Part shown: one piece after another, positions 54,752-62,319 of the stretch
Position numbering within the stretch: the first letter of the stretch is position 1
Layout: each line of letters begins with the position of its first letter
Assembly: GCF_000564855.1 (NCBI RefSeq)
Contig: NZ_AYXG01000004.1
Span: forward strand, 1 to 64,000
Length of the DNA stretch: 64,000 bases
Reading direction: 5' to 3'
Origin: Actinokineospora spheciospongiae
Lineage (GTDB): Bacteria > Actinomycetota > Actinomycetes > Mycobacteriales > Pseudonocardiaceae
Made by a program: the position numbers and the translations under genes
The notes under the pieces: model-generated
Told to the model about the DNA's origin: nothing
Database searches by the model: none
Seen by the model: only the letters and a program-made list of their open reading frames with translations

Positions 54752-55897
54752 ATGTTGGAGTACGGGGACCTTGGCGTCCCACCCGTTGTCAGCGCGCAGG
54801 CCAACTCGACTCCCCTCGGCGGTTGCACGCTCAGCGACGGCGTCATTGCGGCGATGCGCAACGCCGCCCGGTCCCACATCGACCTGAATCGGTTCTGGCG
54901 GGCCGCAGGCGACTTCCTGGCCGGGGTCACCGGCAGCCAGGACGCGTGCCCGGTGACCGGGGCCGCCGCGGGCATGGCGATCGCGGTGGCCGCCTGCGTG
55001 GCGGGCACGGACCTTACCCGCGTCCAGCGTCTGCCAGACCCGGGTGACCGACCCAACGAGGTCGTGCTGCAGAAGGGTCACTCCATCAGCTATGGCGGCG
55101 CGCCGATCGCGCAGATGATCGCCCTCGGCGGCGGCGGCGTCGTCGAGGTGGGGGCGGTCAACGGGACCTCGCGTGACCACGTGGCGGGCGCCATCACCCC
55201 GAGGACCGCCGCGCTCGTCTACGTCACCTCCACCACCCACGCCGTGCACCGCAAGGGCCTTTCCCTGGTGGAGCTGGTCGAACTGGGACGCGAGCACGGC
55301 GTGCCGGTGATCGTCGACGCCGCGGGCGAGAGCGATCTGCGGCGCTGGGTGGCCAGCGGGGCCGACCTGGTCATCTACAGCGGGCCCAAGACGCTGGGCG
55401 CCCCGACCTCCGGGTTCATCTGCGGCGGGGCCGACCTCGTGCGGGCTTGCCGGATGCAGTACGCGGGCATCGCTCGACCGATGAAGGTCGGCAAGGAGAA
55501 CCTGCTTGGCCTGCTCCAGGCGGTCCGGGAGTACATCGCCGTCCCCGAGCGCGAACGCGCGGCAGCGCAGCGGGAGCGGATGACCAAGCTCGCCGCGCGC
55601 CTCGATGGGCTCCCTGGCCTGTCGGCCAGCATCGTCCAGGACGACTCCGGCCGCATGATCCACCGCGTTCTGCTTGAAATCGACCCGGTCGCCGCCGGGC
55701 GGAGCCCCGAGCGGCTCGTCGAAGAGATGGTCTCGGGCGAGCCCGCCATCCACCTGCGCGACTTCAAGCTTCACGTCGGACTGCTGGAGGTCGACCCGCG
55801 CGCGCTCAGCGCCGACGGCGAGGAGGAGTTGGTTCGCCGGTTCACCGAGCTGCTGAGCGGTGACGCCCCGCGCGTGGGCCTGGAGGCGAGCCGGTGA
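54752..55897 (+). CDS. cap15: SelA-fold PLP monooxygenase-decarboxylase (Cap15-like)
   Basis: 381-aa fold-type I PLP protein of the selenocysteine synthase (SelA)-like group: GVPPVVSAQANSTPLGG at the start, TAALVYVTSTTH, and the PLP Lys213 in YSGPKTLGAP. Cap15 of the capuramycin pathway belongs to this otherwise unrelated-looking family and converts 5'-C-glycyluridine to uridine-5'-carboxamide by oxidative decarboxylation. Co-occurrence with CapA- and CapH-like genes makes this the decisive marker of a capuramycin-type cluster. ATG 54752 has GGAG at 54744; ATG 54725 is a weaker alternative. It overlaps the next gene by GTGA. There is no SelB, SelC or selenoprotein context. Confidence 0.85.
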   Translation: MLEYGDLGVPPVVSAQANSTPLGGCTLSDGVIAAMRNAARSHIDLNRFWRAAGDFLAGVTGSQDACPVTGAAAGMAIAVAACVAGTDLTRVQRLPDPGDRPNEVVLQKGHSISYGGAPIAQMIALGGGGVVEVGAVNGTSRDHVAGAITPRTAALVYVTSTTHAVHRKGLSLVELVELGREHGVPVIVDAAGESDLRRWVASGADLVIYSGPKTLGAPTSGFICGGADLVRACRMQYAGIARPMKVGKENLLGLLQAVREYIAVPERERAAAQRERMTKLAARLDGLPGLSASIVQDDSGRMIHRVLLEIDPVAAGRSPERLVEEMVSGEPAIHLRDFKLHVGLLEVDPRALSADGEEELVRRFTELLSGDAPRVGLEASR

Positions 55898-56829
55898 GGC
55901 GGATCGCGGTGATTGGCGCGGGGTTCCTCGGCAGCGCGCTGACCGCGGGCGCAGCACGGCGTGGTTGGGACGCCACGGCCATTAGCCGGTCGGACCCCTA
56001 CGACACCCAGCGGGCCGACCCCGGGATGGGCGTGCTCCGCGTGCTCGACGGCGACGGCGTCAAACGGCTGCCCGAGGCTCTGGACCACGGCGTCGAGGCC
56101 GTCGTCATCGCTGCGGGCGGGCACTTCCCGCTGCCTTCAGCCGCCGCGCCCGCCGCCGACGCGATGGGCACGCTGTCACTGGTGATCGGACTCTGCGAGG
56201 CGGTCCGCGCGCGCAAGCCTGACACCAGGGTCGTCTTCCTCTCCTCAGCGGGCGCGGTGTACGCCCCCGGCGACGGTCTCAAGAGTGAGTCCGACCCCGG
56301 CGAGCCCACCTCCCCCTATGGCATGTCGCGGCGCGTCGGCGAGGAGTACATGGCCTACTACGCGCGGGTGCACGGACTGTCGACGCTTTCCTTGCGTTGC
56401 GCGAACATCTACGGCAGGTTGCTGCCCCGCTCGCGCGGGCAGGGCGTCGTGTCGGCGGCTTTCTGGAGCGCGTTGACCGGGGCCCCGTTCACCCTCCACG
56501 GCACCGGGCGGCAGCGGCGGGACTTCCTGCACATCGACGACTTCGTGGCCGCAGTGCTCGACCTGCTCGACGGCGACCCGCCTGCGACGGTCAACGTGGG
56601 CAGCGGTGAGGGCAGCTCCATCACCGACGTGCTGGCCGCAGTCGAGGTCGCCACCGGATCGACCATCACCACCACCCCTGGTCCCAACGCACGCACCGAC
56701 ACCGGTCAGCTGGTGGTCGACCTGTCGCTGCTGCGGAAGGTCGTCGACTTCACTCCGCTGGACCTCGCCGCCGGGATCGAGCGGATGGCCCGCGCAACCG
56801 CGGCGGGTGGGCTCCCCGACCACCAGTGA
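55894..56829 (+). CDS. extended SDR, NAD-dependent sugar epimerase/reductase-like
   Basis: 311 aa. N-terminal GAGFLGSALTAG Rossmann motif, VVFLSSAGAVYAPGD and RRDFLHIDDFVAAV are those of sugar-nucleotide epimerase/reductases. The active-site YxxxK is YGMSR (Tyr142, Arg146): the catalytic Lys is replaced by Arg, which is unusual. It may be a 4-ketoreductase or epimerase for the deoxysugar; it is too short and too divergent to call a 4,6-dehydratase. GTG start in a GTGA overlap with the Cap15-like gene. Confidence 0.8.
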   Translation: MRRIAVIGAGFLGSALTAGAARRGWDATAISRSDPYDTQRADPGMGVLRVLDGDGVKRLPEALDHGVEAVVIAAGGHFPLPSAAAPAADAMGTLSLVIGLCEAVRARKPDTRVVFLSSAGAVYAPGDGLKSESDPGEPTSPYGMSRRVGEEYMAYYARVHGLSTLSLRCANIYGRLLPRSRGQGVVSAAFWSALTGAPFTLHGTGRQRRDFLHIDDFVAAVLDLLDGDPPATVNVGSGEGSSITDVLAAVEVATGSTITTTPGPNARTDTGQLVVDLSLLRKVVDFTPLDLAAGIERMARATAAGGLPDHQ

Positions 56830-56870
56830 CCCCCGTCCCGCCGCAGCGCCGATTCGGAAGAGAGCCGCCC

Positions 56871-58253
56871 ATGCCCGCCAAGGCACCCCGGTCCGACGGA
56901 TTTCTGGCGTCGTCGTTGACCCCGACCACTGAGCAAACACCGGACCCCGATGAGTTCCTGGAGAAGCGGTCGGCGTCCTCGGACTACCGCATCGAGGAAG
57001 TGCCGCTCGACGCGCTGCCCAACTGGCGGATGGGCGACCGCCTCGCCCATGCGTCCGGGCGGTTCTTCGCCGTCGAGGGCCTGTCGATCCGCACGGACTT
57101 CGGACCCCGGCGGCACTGGTGCCAGCCGATCATCATCCAACCGGAGATCGGCATTCTCGGCATCCTCGTCAAGCGCATCAACGGTGTGCAGCACTTCCTG
57201 ATGCAGGCCAAGATGGAGCCCGGCAACAGCGAACTGGTCCAGTACGCCGCGACGGTGCAGGCCACCCCGAGCAACTACCAGCGCGTGCACGGCGGCCGGG
57301 AGACCCCGTACCTCCACTACTTCCGCGAGCACGCCGGGCGCCGCGTCGTGTTCGACCAGCTGCTGTCGGAGCACGCCTCCTGGTACCTGCACAAGCGCAA
57401 CCGCAACATGATCATCGAGATTCCCGAGGACGAGGACGTCGAGGTCGCCGACGACTTCGCCTGGCTGACCCTTGGGCAGCTGCGGCGCCAGCTCGAACGC
57501 GGCAACCGCGTCAACATGAACGCGCGCACAGTGCTGTCCGGGATCTCCTATGCCCCCGACGACGACCCAGGCGCGCACGGGGATGTCGAGGACGCCTTCC
57601 GCCACCAAGTCGTCGAGTCATACGGCAGCGGCCGCTCCGACGAGGACCTGGCCGCAGCCATGACCTGGCTGATCGACCAGAAGGCCAAGTTCACCTTGGA
57701 CGTGCGGCGGATCAGCCTGTGCGACATGGAAGAGTGGGACCGCGGCGCCGCCATCCGCCACCGCGACGACCGCTTCTTCCGGATTATCGGCCTGTCGATC
57801 ACGGCCACCAGCCGCGAGGTCGACGCTTGGTCGCAGCCGATGCTCGCGCCGACGGGCGCCAACGTGGTCGGACTGGTCTGCCAGCGCCGCGACGGGGTGC
57901 TGCGGGTCCTCGTCCAGGCGATGGTGCAGCCCGGGCTCACCGACCGGCTGGAGCTGGCCGCGACGGTGCAGCTGACCCCGAGCAGCTACGACGGCCCGGA
58001 GGACGTCCCGCCGCTCGCGGAGTACCTGGACGCGCCCGCGGCTTGGATGCGGCTGAACGCCGTGCAGTCCGAGGACGGCGGGCGGTTCGCACGCGCGGAC
58101 ACGACGCACGTCGTGGTCGAGGTCCCCGAGGGGCGCCCGGTCGAGGCCCCGGACAACTACCGGTGGATGACCTTGGGCCTGCTCAACCGCCTGATCCACT
58201 CTGGCTACTACGTCAACGTCGAGGCCCGCAGCCTGATCACCTGCCTGCTCTGA
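56871..58253 (+). CDS. NDP-hexose 2,3-dehydratase
   Basis: 460 aa, the usual length. Two tandem homologous halves are visible: FFAVEGLSIRTDFGPRRHWCQP with GILVKRINGVQHFLMQAKMEPGN, and FFRIIGLSITATSREVDAWSQP with VGLVCQRRDGVLRVLVQAMVQPG, each followed by ATVQ(A/L)TPS. The enzyme removes the C2 hydroxyl of an NDP-4-keto-6-deoxyhexose, the first step to 2-deoxysugars. ATG 56871 has GGAAGAGAG upstream; a GTG at 56826 overlapping the previous stop is possible. Known capuramycins, as I recall them, have no 2-deoxysugar, so this gene is the main hint of a different product. Confidence 0.92.
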   Translation: MPAKAPRSDGFLASSLTPTTEQTPDPDEFLEKRSASSDYRIEEVPLDALPNWRMGDRLAHASGRFFAVEGLSIRTDFGPRRHWCQPIIIQPEIGILGILVKRINGVQHFLMQAKMEPGNSELVQYAATVQATPSNYQRVHGGRETPYLHYFREHAGRRVVFDQLLSEHASWYLHKRNRNMIIEIPEDEDVEVADDFAWLTLGQLRRQLERGNRVNMNARTVLSGISYAPDDDPGAHGDVEDAFRHQVVESYGSGRSDEDLAAAMTWLIDQKAKFTLDVRRISLCDMEEWDRGAAIRHRDDRFFRIIGLSITATSREVDAWSQPMLAPTGANVVGLVCQRRDGVLRVLVQAMVQPGLTDRLELAATVQLTPSSYDGPEDVPPLAEYLDAPAAWMRLNAVQSEDGGRFARADTTHVVVEVPEGRPVEAPDNYRWMTLGLLNRLIHSGYYVNVEARSLITCLL

Positions 58254-58279
58254 GGGCAATGACAGAAGGGAGAGGCACC

Positions 58280-59254
58280 ATGTCGGCCTCCACTATTGAT
58301 TGTTCGCCGTTCCGAGAAGAGTTGGCCGAGCTCGCCTCGGCGCTGCCCGGGGTGCCGCGCGCAGACCTGGACGTCTTCTTCCAGGAGTCGGTGCGCCTTG
58401 CCGAGCGCCTGCCGAGCGAGCTGCGCGACCGCGTCGACGAGTTCAACGACAATGGCAATGTCGACGGCTACCTGCTGTTGCGCGGGCTGCCGGTGGAACC
58501 GGACGAGGACCTGCCCGCGACCCCGACGGCCAGCCCGCCGCCGCAGGACCGGCCGCTGTTGTCGATGGAGGCCATGCTCTGCCTTATCGGCAGCCAACTG
58601 GGCCTGCTCACCGCCTACGACCAGGGCTATGGCAACCGCCGCTCGATCACCGTGCTGCATGAGCTGTACCCCACGCCCGAGGCCCACCACCTCTCCGGCG
58701 GGACGTCCACGATCCAGCTGGAGTTTCACACGGACCTGTCCCACCACGCTCACCAGCCCAACTACATCCTGCTGTCCTGCTCCCGCGGCGACCATGAGGG
58801 CAAGGCCGCCACTCTCGTCGGCTCGATCCGCAAGGCGCTGCCTCTACTGAGTCCCGAGGTCCGCAGCCATCTGTTCGATCGGGTTTTCACCCGGCAGTTC
58901 GACGCGGCGGACCCGGGTGCCACGGCCAACGTCAAACCGCTCTACGGCGACCCGGACGACCCGTTCGTGAGCTTCAACCGGTCGTTCCTCACCGCCGAGA
59001 CCGAGGAGGACGTCGCCGCCTTGGACGCGCTGTCGGCCGCGCTCACCGCTGTCACCGAGCCGGTGCTGCTCACCCGGGGCGACCTGCTCGTCATCGACAA
59101 CTTTCGGATTGCCCACGGGCGGGCGCCGTTCAGCGCGCGCTGGGACGGCCGGGACCGCTGGCTGCACCGTGCCTATGTCCGCACCAAGCGCAACGGCCAG
59201 TTCGAGGGCGGCGAGCGGCCGGGCGCGATCATTCCCTTCATCCCCCGCCGTTGA
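58280..59254 (+). CDS. VioC/AsnO-like 2OG/Fe(II) amino acid hydroxylase
   Basis: 324 aa. Clavaminate synthase-like fold: DGYLLLRGLPVEPD, the iron motif HTD in LEFHTDLSHH (about 156), NYILLSCSRGDHEGKAAT, and the distal His in FRIAHGRAPF with Arg in RWLHRAYVR. This pattern is that of arginine/asparagine beta-hydroxylases. It probably hydroxylates an amino acid (free, carrier-bound or lactam) used by the NRPS branch. ATG 58280 has GGGAGAGG upstream (ATG 58259 is out of frame). It is unrelated in sequence type to the CapA-like dioxygenase two genes on. Confidence 0.85.
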   Translation: MSASTIDCSPFREELAELASALPGVPRADLDVFFQESVRLAERLPSELRDRVDEFNDNGNVDGYLLLRGLPVEPDEDLPATPTASPPPQDRPLLSMEAMLCLIGSQLGLLTAYDQGYGNRRSITVLHELYPTPEAHHLSGGTSTIQLEFHTDLSHHAHQPNYILLSCSRGDHEGKAATLVGSIRKALPLLSPEVRSHLFDRVFTRQFDAADPGATANVKPLYGDPDDPFVSFNRSFLTAETEEDVAALDALSAALTAVTEPVLLTRGDLLVIDNFRIAHGRAPFSARWDGRDRWLHRAYVRTKRNGQFEGGERPGAIIPFIPRR

Positions 59255-60222
59255 TCCGCCGTATGGACTTCCTGCTGATCGGCCTATCGCGATTCGCCCG
59301 CCGCCGCGTGCTCCCCGCCGCCGACGCGCTGCCAGGGATCACGCGGATCGATGTCGCCAGCGCGCACGCGGACGCCAGGGACCTCGCGGACGTGGCGAAG
59401 CTCGGCCGTCTGCATCGCGACTGGCGGGACGCGGTGACGGCGGCTCGGCCCGGCCTCGTCTATGTCTCCTCGGCCAACGGCGACCACGCCGAGGCCGTCC
59501 GCCTCGCGCTGCGAGCCGGGCACCACGTGGTGGTCGACAAGCCCGCCCTGCCCGACTTGGCGACCGCCGTCGAACTGGTCGAGCTGGCCCGCTCGTCGTC
59601 GCTTGTCCTCGCCGAGGCGACCTGCTACCCGTGGCACCCGGCGTTCGCGGTGGTCGAGTCAACCCTGGCCGACTTCGGCGCGGAGATCACCAAGGCGGTG
59701 GCGGTATTCACCCCGCCGGTGCCGCCGGACGACTGGCGGCACGACCGACTCCGGGGCGGCGGCGCACTGGCGGATAACGGTCCCTACGCGGTGTCTCTTG
59801 GCCGGGTGCTATGGGGCGTGGAGCCGGAGAGCGTGAACGCCGTCGTGGGTGATCGGGCCGCCGACGGGCTTCCGACGTCGTTCAGCCTGCTGGCGGGCTA
59901 CCCCGGCGGCCGGACCGTGGTCGGCCAGTTCGGCTTCACCACGGCCTACCAGAACACCGTCCGGCTGCTGGGGCGCGGCTTCGCGATCGAGGTCCAACGC
60001 CCGTTCTCCGCGCCGCCAGGGATGACGGTCGAGGTGGTGGTCCAGGTGGGCGGTGACCGGCGCGTGCACACGGTCGAGCCCGCCGACAGCATGGCCGCCT
60101 TCCTGTCGGACGTTCTCGCGGCCATCGCCGCGGGATCGGGGGATTTGATGGAACCCCTGCTCAGCGACGCCCGGGTACTCGCGCGCCTGACGCGGGCCGC
60201 CTCCGGGGCCGGGAGCACCTGA
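59251..60222 (+). CDS. Gfo/Idh/MocA-type NDP-hexose 3-ketoreductase
   Basis: 323 aa. Rossmann start FLLIGLSRFARRRVLPA, VYVSSANGDHAEAVRLAL, HVVVDKPALPD (the EKP-like motif is DKP) and EATCYPWHPAF. This family supplies the 3-ketoreductase that follows NDP-hexose 2,3-dehydratase (as SpnN follows SpnO). The pair, plus a glycosyltransferase, is the minimal 2-deoxysugar signature. Start is TTG 59251 (TTGA overlap with the previous stop) or ATG 59263; neither has a clear ribosome site. Confidence 0.85.
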   Translation: MIRRMDFLLIGLSRFARRRVLPAADALPGITRIDVASAHADARDLADVAKLGRLHRDWRDAVTAARPGLVYVSSANGDHAEAVRLALRAGHHVVVDKPALPDLATAVELVELARSSSLVLAEATCYPWHPAFAVVESTLADFGAEITKAVAVFTPPVPPDDWRHDRLRGGGALADNGPYAVSLGRVLWGVEPESVNAVVGDRAADGLPTSFSLLAGYPGGRTVVGQFGFTTAYQNTVRLLGRGFAIEVQRPFSAPPGMTVEVVVQVGGDRRVHTVEPADSMAAFLSDVLAAIAAGSGDLMEPLLSDARVLARLTRAASGAGST

Positions 60223-60268
60223 GCCTCACATCCGCTCGACCACCAAGCTCGCCAGAGGAGGCGACAGC

Positions 60269-61093
60269 GTGCAGCAGTTGCACACCGACTTCCGAGACCC
60301 GCAGTGCGGAGGGCGCATCGCATTCCCCGACCGCGACGCGCCTGCGGCACTCACCCGCGCCACCGAGGAGCGTGGGTTCGCCGTGGCCGCGCTCGCGCCG
60401 TCGCAGCCGCCCGACGACGCGCTCGCGGCCGTGGCCGCCGCGCTGGGGCTGGGTACCCCCTACATCCCCGCTCTCTACCGGTACCCCGAGACCCGGGCGT
60501 ACTCGGCCGCCTACAGCCACATCCGCAGCGACCCGGGCGACCGGCACCCCGGGTTCAGCACCACCGCGGGCCAGGCCTGGCACGTCGACGGCCTGCTCGA
60601 CGAAATCGGCACCATCAAGACCACGATTCTCTACTGCGTCCGGGCGGCGCACCGCGGCGGCGACACCCTGCTGTTCAACTCGCTGGCCGCTTTCGCCGAG
60701 CTGCGCGCCTTGGACCCCGACGCGGCGCTGGCGATGCAGTCGCCGAAGGCGCTCAACCGCCGGTCGACCATCCCGGCCATCGGCGTCGACGCCGACGGCC
60801 CGGTCTTCGCGCGCGACAGCTTCGGTGCCTGGACCACCCGCTACACCGATAACGACACATGCACCTGGAACTTCGCCGAGGGCCCGCCGGGGGGCCTGCG
60901 CCGCGGGCTGGAGTTCCTGCGCGCCGCCGCGCGCGAACCGAGGTACCGCCTGGCTGTGTCGCTGCGCCCCGGGGAGGCTCTGATCTTCCGCAACGACCGC
61001 CTCTCCCACGGCAGACAGCCTTACGAGGACACCCCAGCCGCTCCCCGTCACCTGATCAGGGCGCTTTACGCCGACGGCCCCACCCCGCAGTGA
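60269..61093 (+). CDS. capA: TauD-type dioxygenase, CapA/LipL-like UMP oxygenase
   Basis: 274 aa. TauD-fold 2OG oxygenase: iron motif HVD in QAWHVDGLLDE (about 109), IKTTILYCVRAAHRGGDTLLFN, and distal His in RLSHGRQPYED with the 2OG Arg in RHLIRALY. The opening TDFRDPQCGGRI resembles CapA/LipL enzymes, which convert UMP to uridine-5'-aldehyde, the entry step of capuramycin- and caprazamycin-type nucleosides. GTG 60269 has AGAGGAGG upstream. Substrate assignment depends on the neighbouring CapH- and Cap15-like genes. Confidence 0.82.
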   Translation: MQQLHTDFRDPQCGGRIAFPDRDAPAALTRATEERGFAVAALAPSQPPDDALAAVAAALGLGTPYIPALYRYPETRAYSAAYSHIRSDPGDRHPGFSTTAGQAWHVDGLLDEIGTIKTTILYCVRAAHRGGDTLLFNSLAAFAELRALDPDAALAMQSPKALNRRSTIPAIGVDADGPVFARDSFGAWTTRYTDNDTCTWNFAEGPPGGLRRGLEFLRAAAREPRYRLAVSLRPGEALIFRNDRLSHGRQPYEDTPAAPRHLIRALYADGPTPQ

Positions 61094-61103
61094 GGAGTAG
61101 GAC

Positions 61104-62306
61104 GTGACCAGAGGCGGATTCTCGGAGAAGCGGCTCAGCCGTGTGCGCGACGTACTGGAGCGCCACGTCGACACCGGGGCGGGGCCGGGTGCGGTGGCCG
61201 TGGTCGCCCGGCGCGGCGAGGTCTACGTCGAGGCGACCGGCATGCTGGCCTTCGACGGCCCGGGGTCGACCACGGCGATGGGGCCCGACACCCTGGTCCG
61301 CATCGCGTCGATGACCAAGTCGGTCGTCGCGGCCTGCGCGATGGCGCTCATCGAGGACGGCACGCTGCGCCTCGACGACCCGGTCGACCCACTGCTGCCG
61401 GAGTTGGCGGACATGACCGTGCTCGCCGACCCGGACGGGCCGCTGGAGGACACCGTCCCCGCTGAGCGCCCGATCACCGTGCGCGACCTGCTCACCTGTC
61501 GCCTTGGCACCGGGACGATCGTTGCGGAGCCGGGCACCGTGCCGGTCTGCGACGCGATCGAGGCCCTTGGCCAGGTTGAGCGGCCGGGCGACCCCGACCC
61601 GACCCCGGACGAGTGGATCCGACGGGTCGGGGACCTGCCCCTGGTCTGCCAGCCGGGCAGGCGCTGGCTCTACAATACCGGCCCCACCGCGATGGGCGTG
61701 CTCATCTCCCGGGCGACGGGGATGTCGCTGGGCGATGTGCTGCGCGAGCGGATCTGCGAACCGCTCGGGATGCGCGACACCGCCCTGACCGTCGACGAGG
61801 ACCAGGTAGGCAGGCTTGCCACCCCGTACATCCACGACGCCGCGGGCGAACTGGTGGTCGAGCCGGGATCGGCGGGGGTGTGGAGGCAGCCTGCGGCGTT
61901 CAAGGCGGCGGCCAGCGGGCTGGTCTCCACCGCCGAGGACTGCCTGGCGTTCGCCTCCGCGCTGCTCGCAGGCGGTGCCCACCGCGGCCAGCGGGTCCTG
62001 TCCCGGCCTGCGGTCTCGCTGATGACCAGCGACCAGCTCACCTCGGCGCAGAAGGCGGCGTCGCGCTGGTTTTGGCCGGTCGACCACCACGACGACTACG
62101 GCTGGGGCTTCGGAATGGAGGTCCACACCCGGCGCGCGAACCTGGGCCCCTCGGCGGGCAGCTACGGCTGGTACGGCAAGTACGGAACGGCGTGGGCCAA
62201 CGACCCTGCCGAGGACATGACGCTGATCCTCATGCTGCAGCGGCCATTCGACGTGGCGTTCCAGCAGGACTTCTGGACCGCCGCCTACCAGGCGATCGAC
62301 GACTGA
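61104..62306 (+). CDS. capW: class C beta-lactamase-fold amide synthase (CapW-like)
   Basis: 400 aa. Serine beta-lactamase/esterase fold with SxxK as SMTK (69-72), YxN as YNT (190-192) and a Gly-rich GSYGWYGKYGT segment in place of KTG. No signal peptide is present, so it acts in the cytoplasm, against a role in wall metabolism or beta-lactam resistance. CapW in capuramycin pathways belongs to this family and swaps a methyl ester for an amide. GTG 61104 follows GAGGAG, ten nt after the CapA-like stop. Other serine hydrolase roles remain possible. Confidence 0.82.
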   Translation: MTRGGFSEKRLSRVRDVLERHVDTGAGPGAVAVVARRGEVYVEATGMLAFDGPGSTTAMGPDTLVRIASMTKSVVAACAMALIEDGTLRLDDPVDPLLPELADMTVLADPDGPLEDTVPAERPITVRDLLTCRLGTGTIVAEPGTVPVCDAIEALGQVERPGDPDPTPDEWIRRVGDLPLVCQPGRRWLYNTGPTAMGVLISRATGMSLGDVLRERICEPLGMRDTALTVDEDQVGRLATPYIHDAAGELVVEPGSAGVWRQPAAFKAAASGLVSTAEDCLAFASALLAGGAHRGQRVLSRPAVSLMTSDQLTSAQKAASRWFWPVDHHDDYGWGFGMEVHTRRANLGPSAGSYGWYGKYGTAWANDPAEDMTLILMLQRPFDVAFQQDFWTAAYQAIDD

Positions 62307-62319
62307 CCGCGAGTAGGCC

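Noticed and set aside
54752-55897. selenocysteine synthase SelA
   Set aside because: No selB, selC, selD or selenoprotein context; biosynthetic neighbours point to the Cap15 branch of the family.
61104-62306. true beta-lactamase resistance gene
   Set aside because: No signal peptide, KTG replaced, and the gene is embedded in a CapA/CapH/Cap15-like operon where a CapW-type amide synthase is expected.
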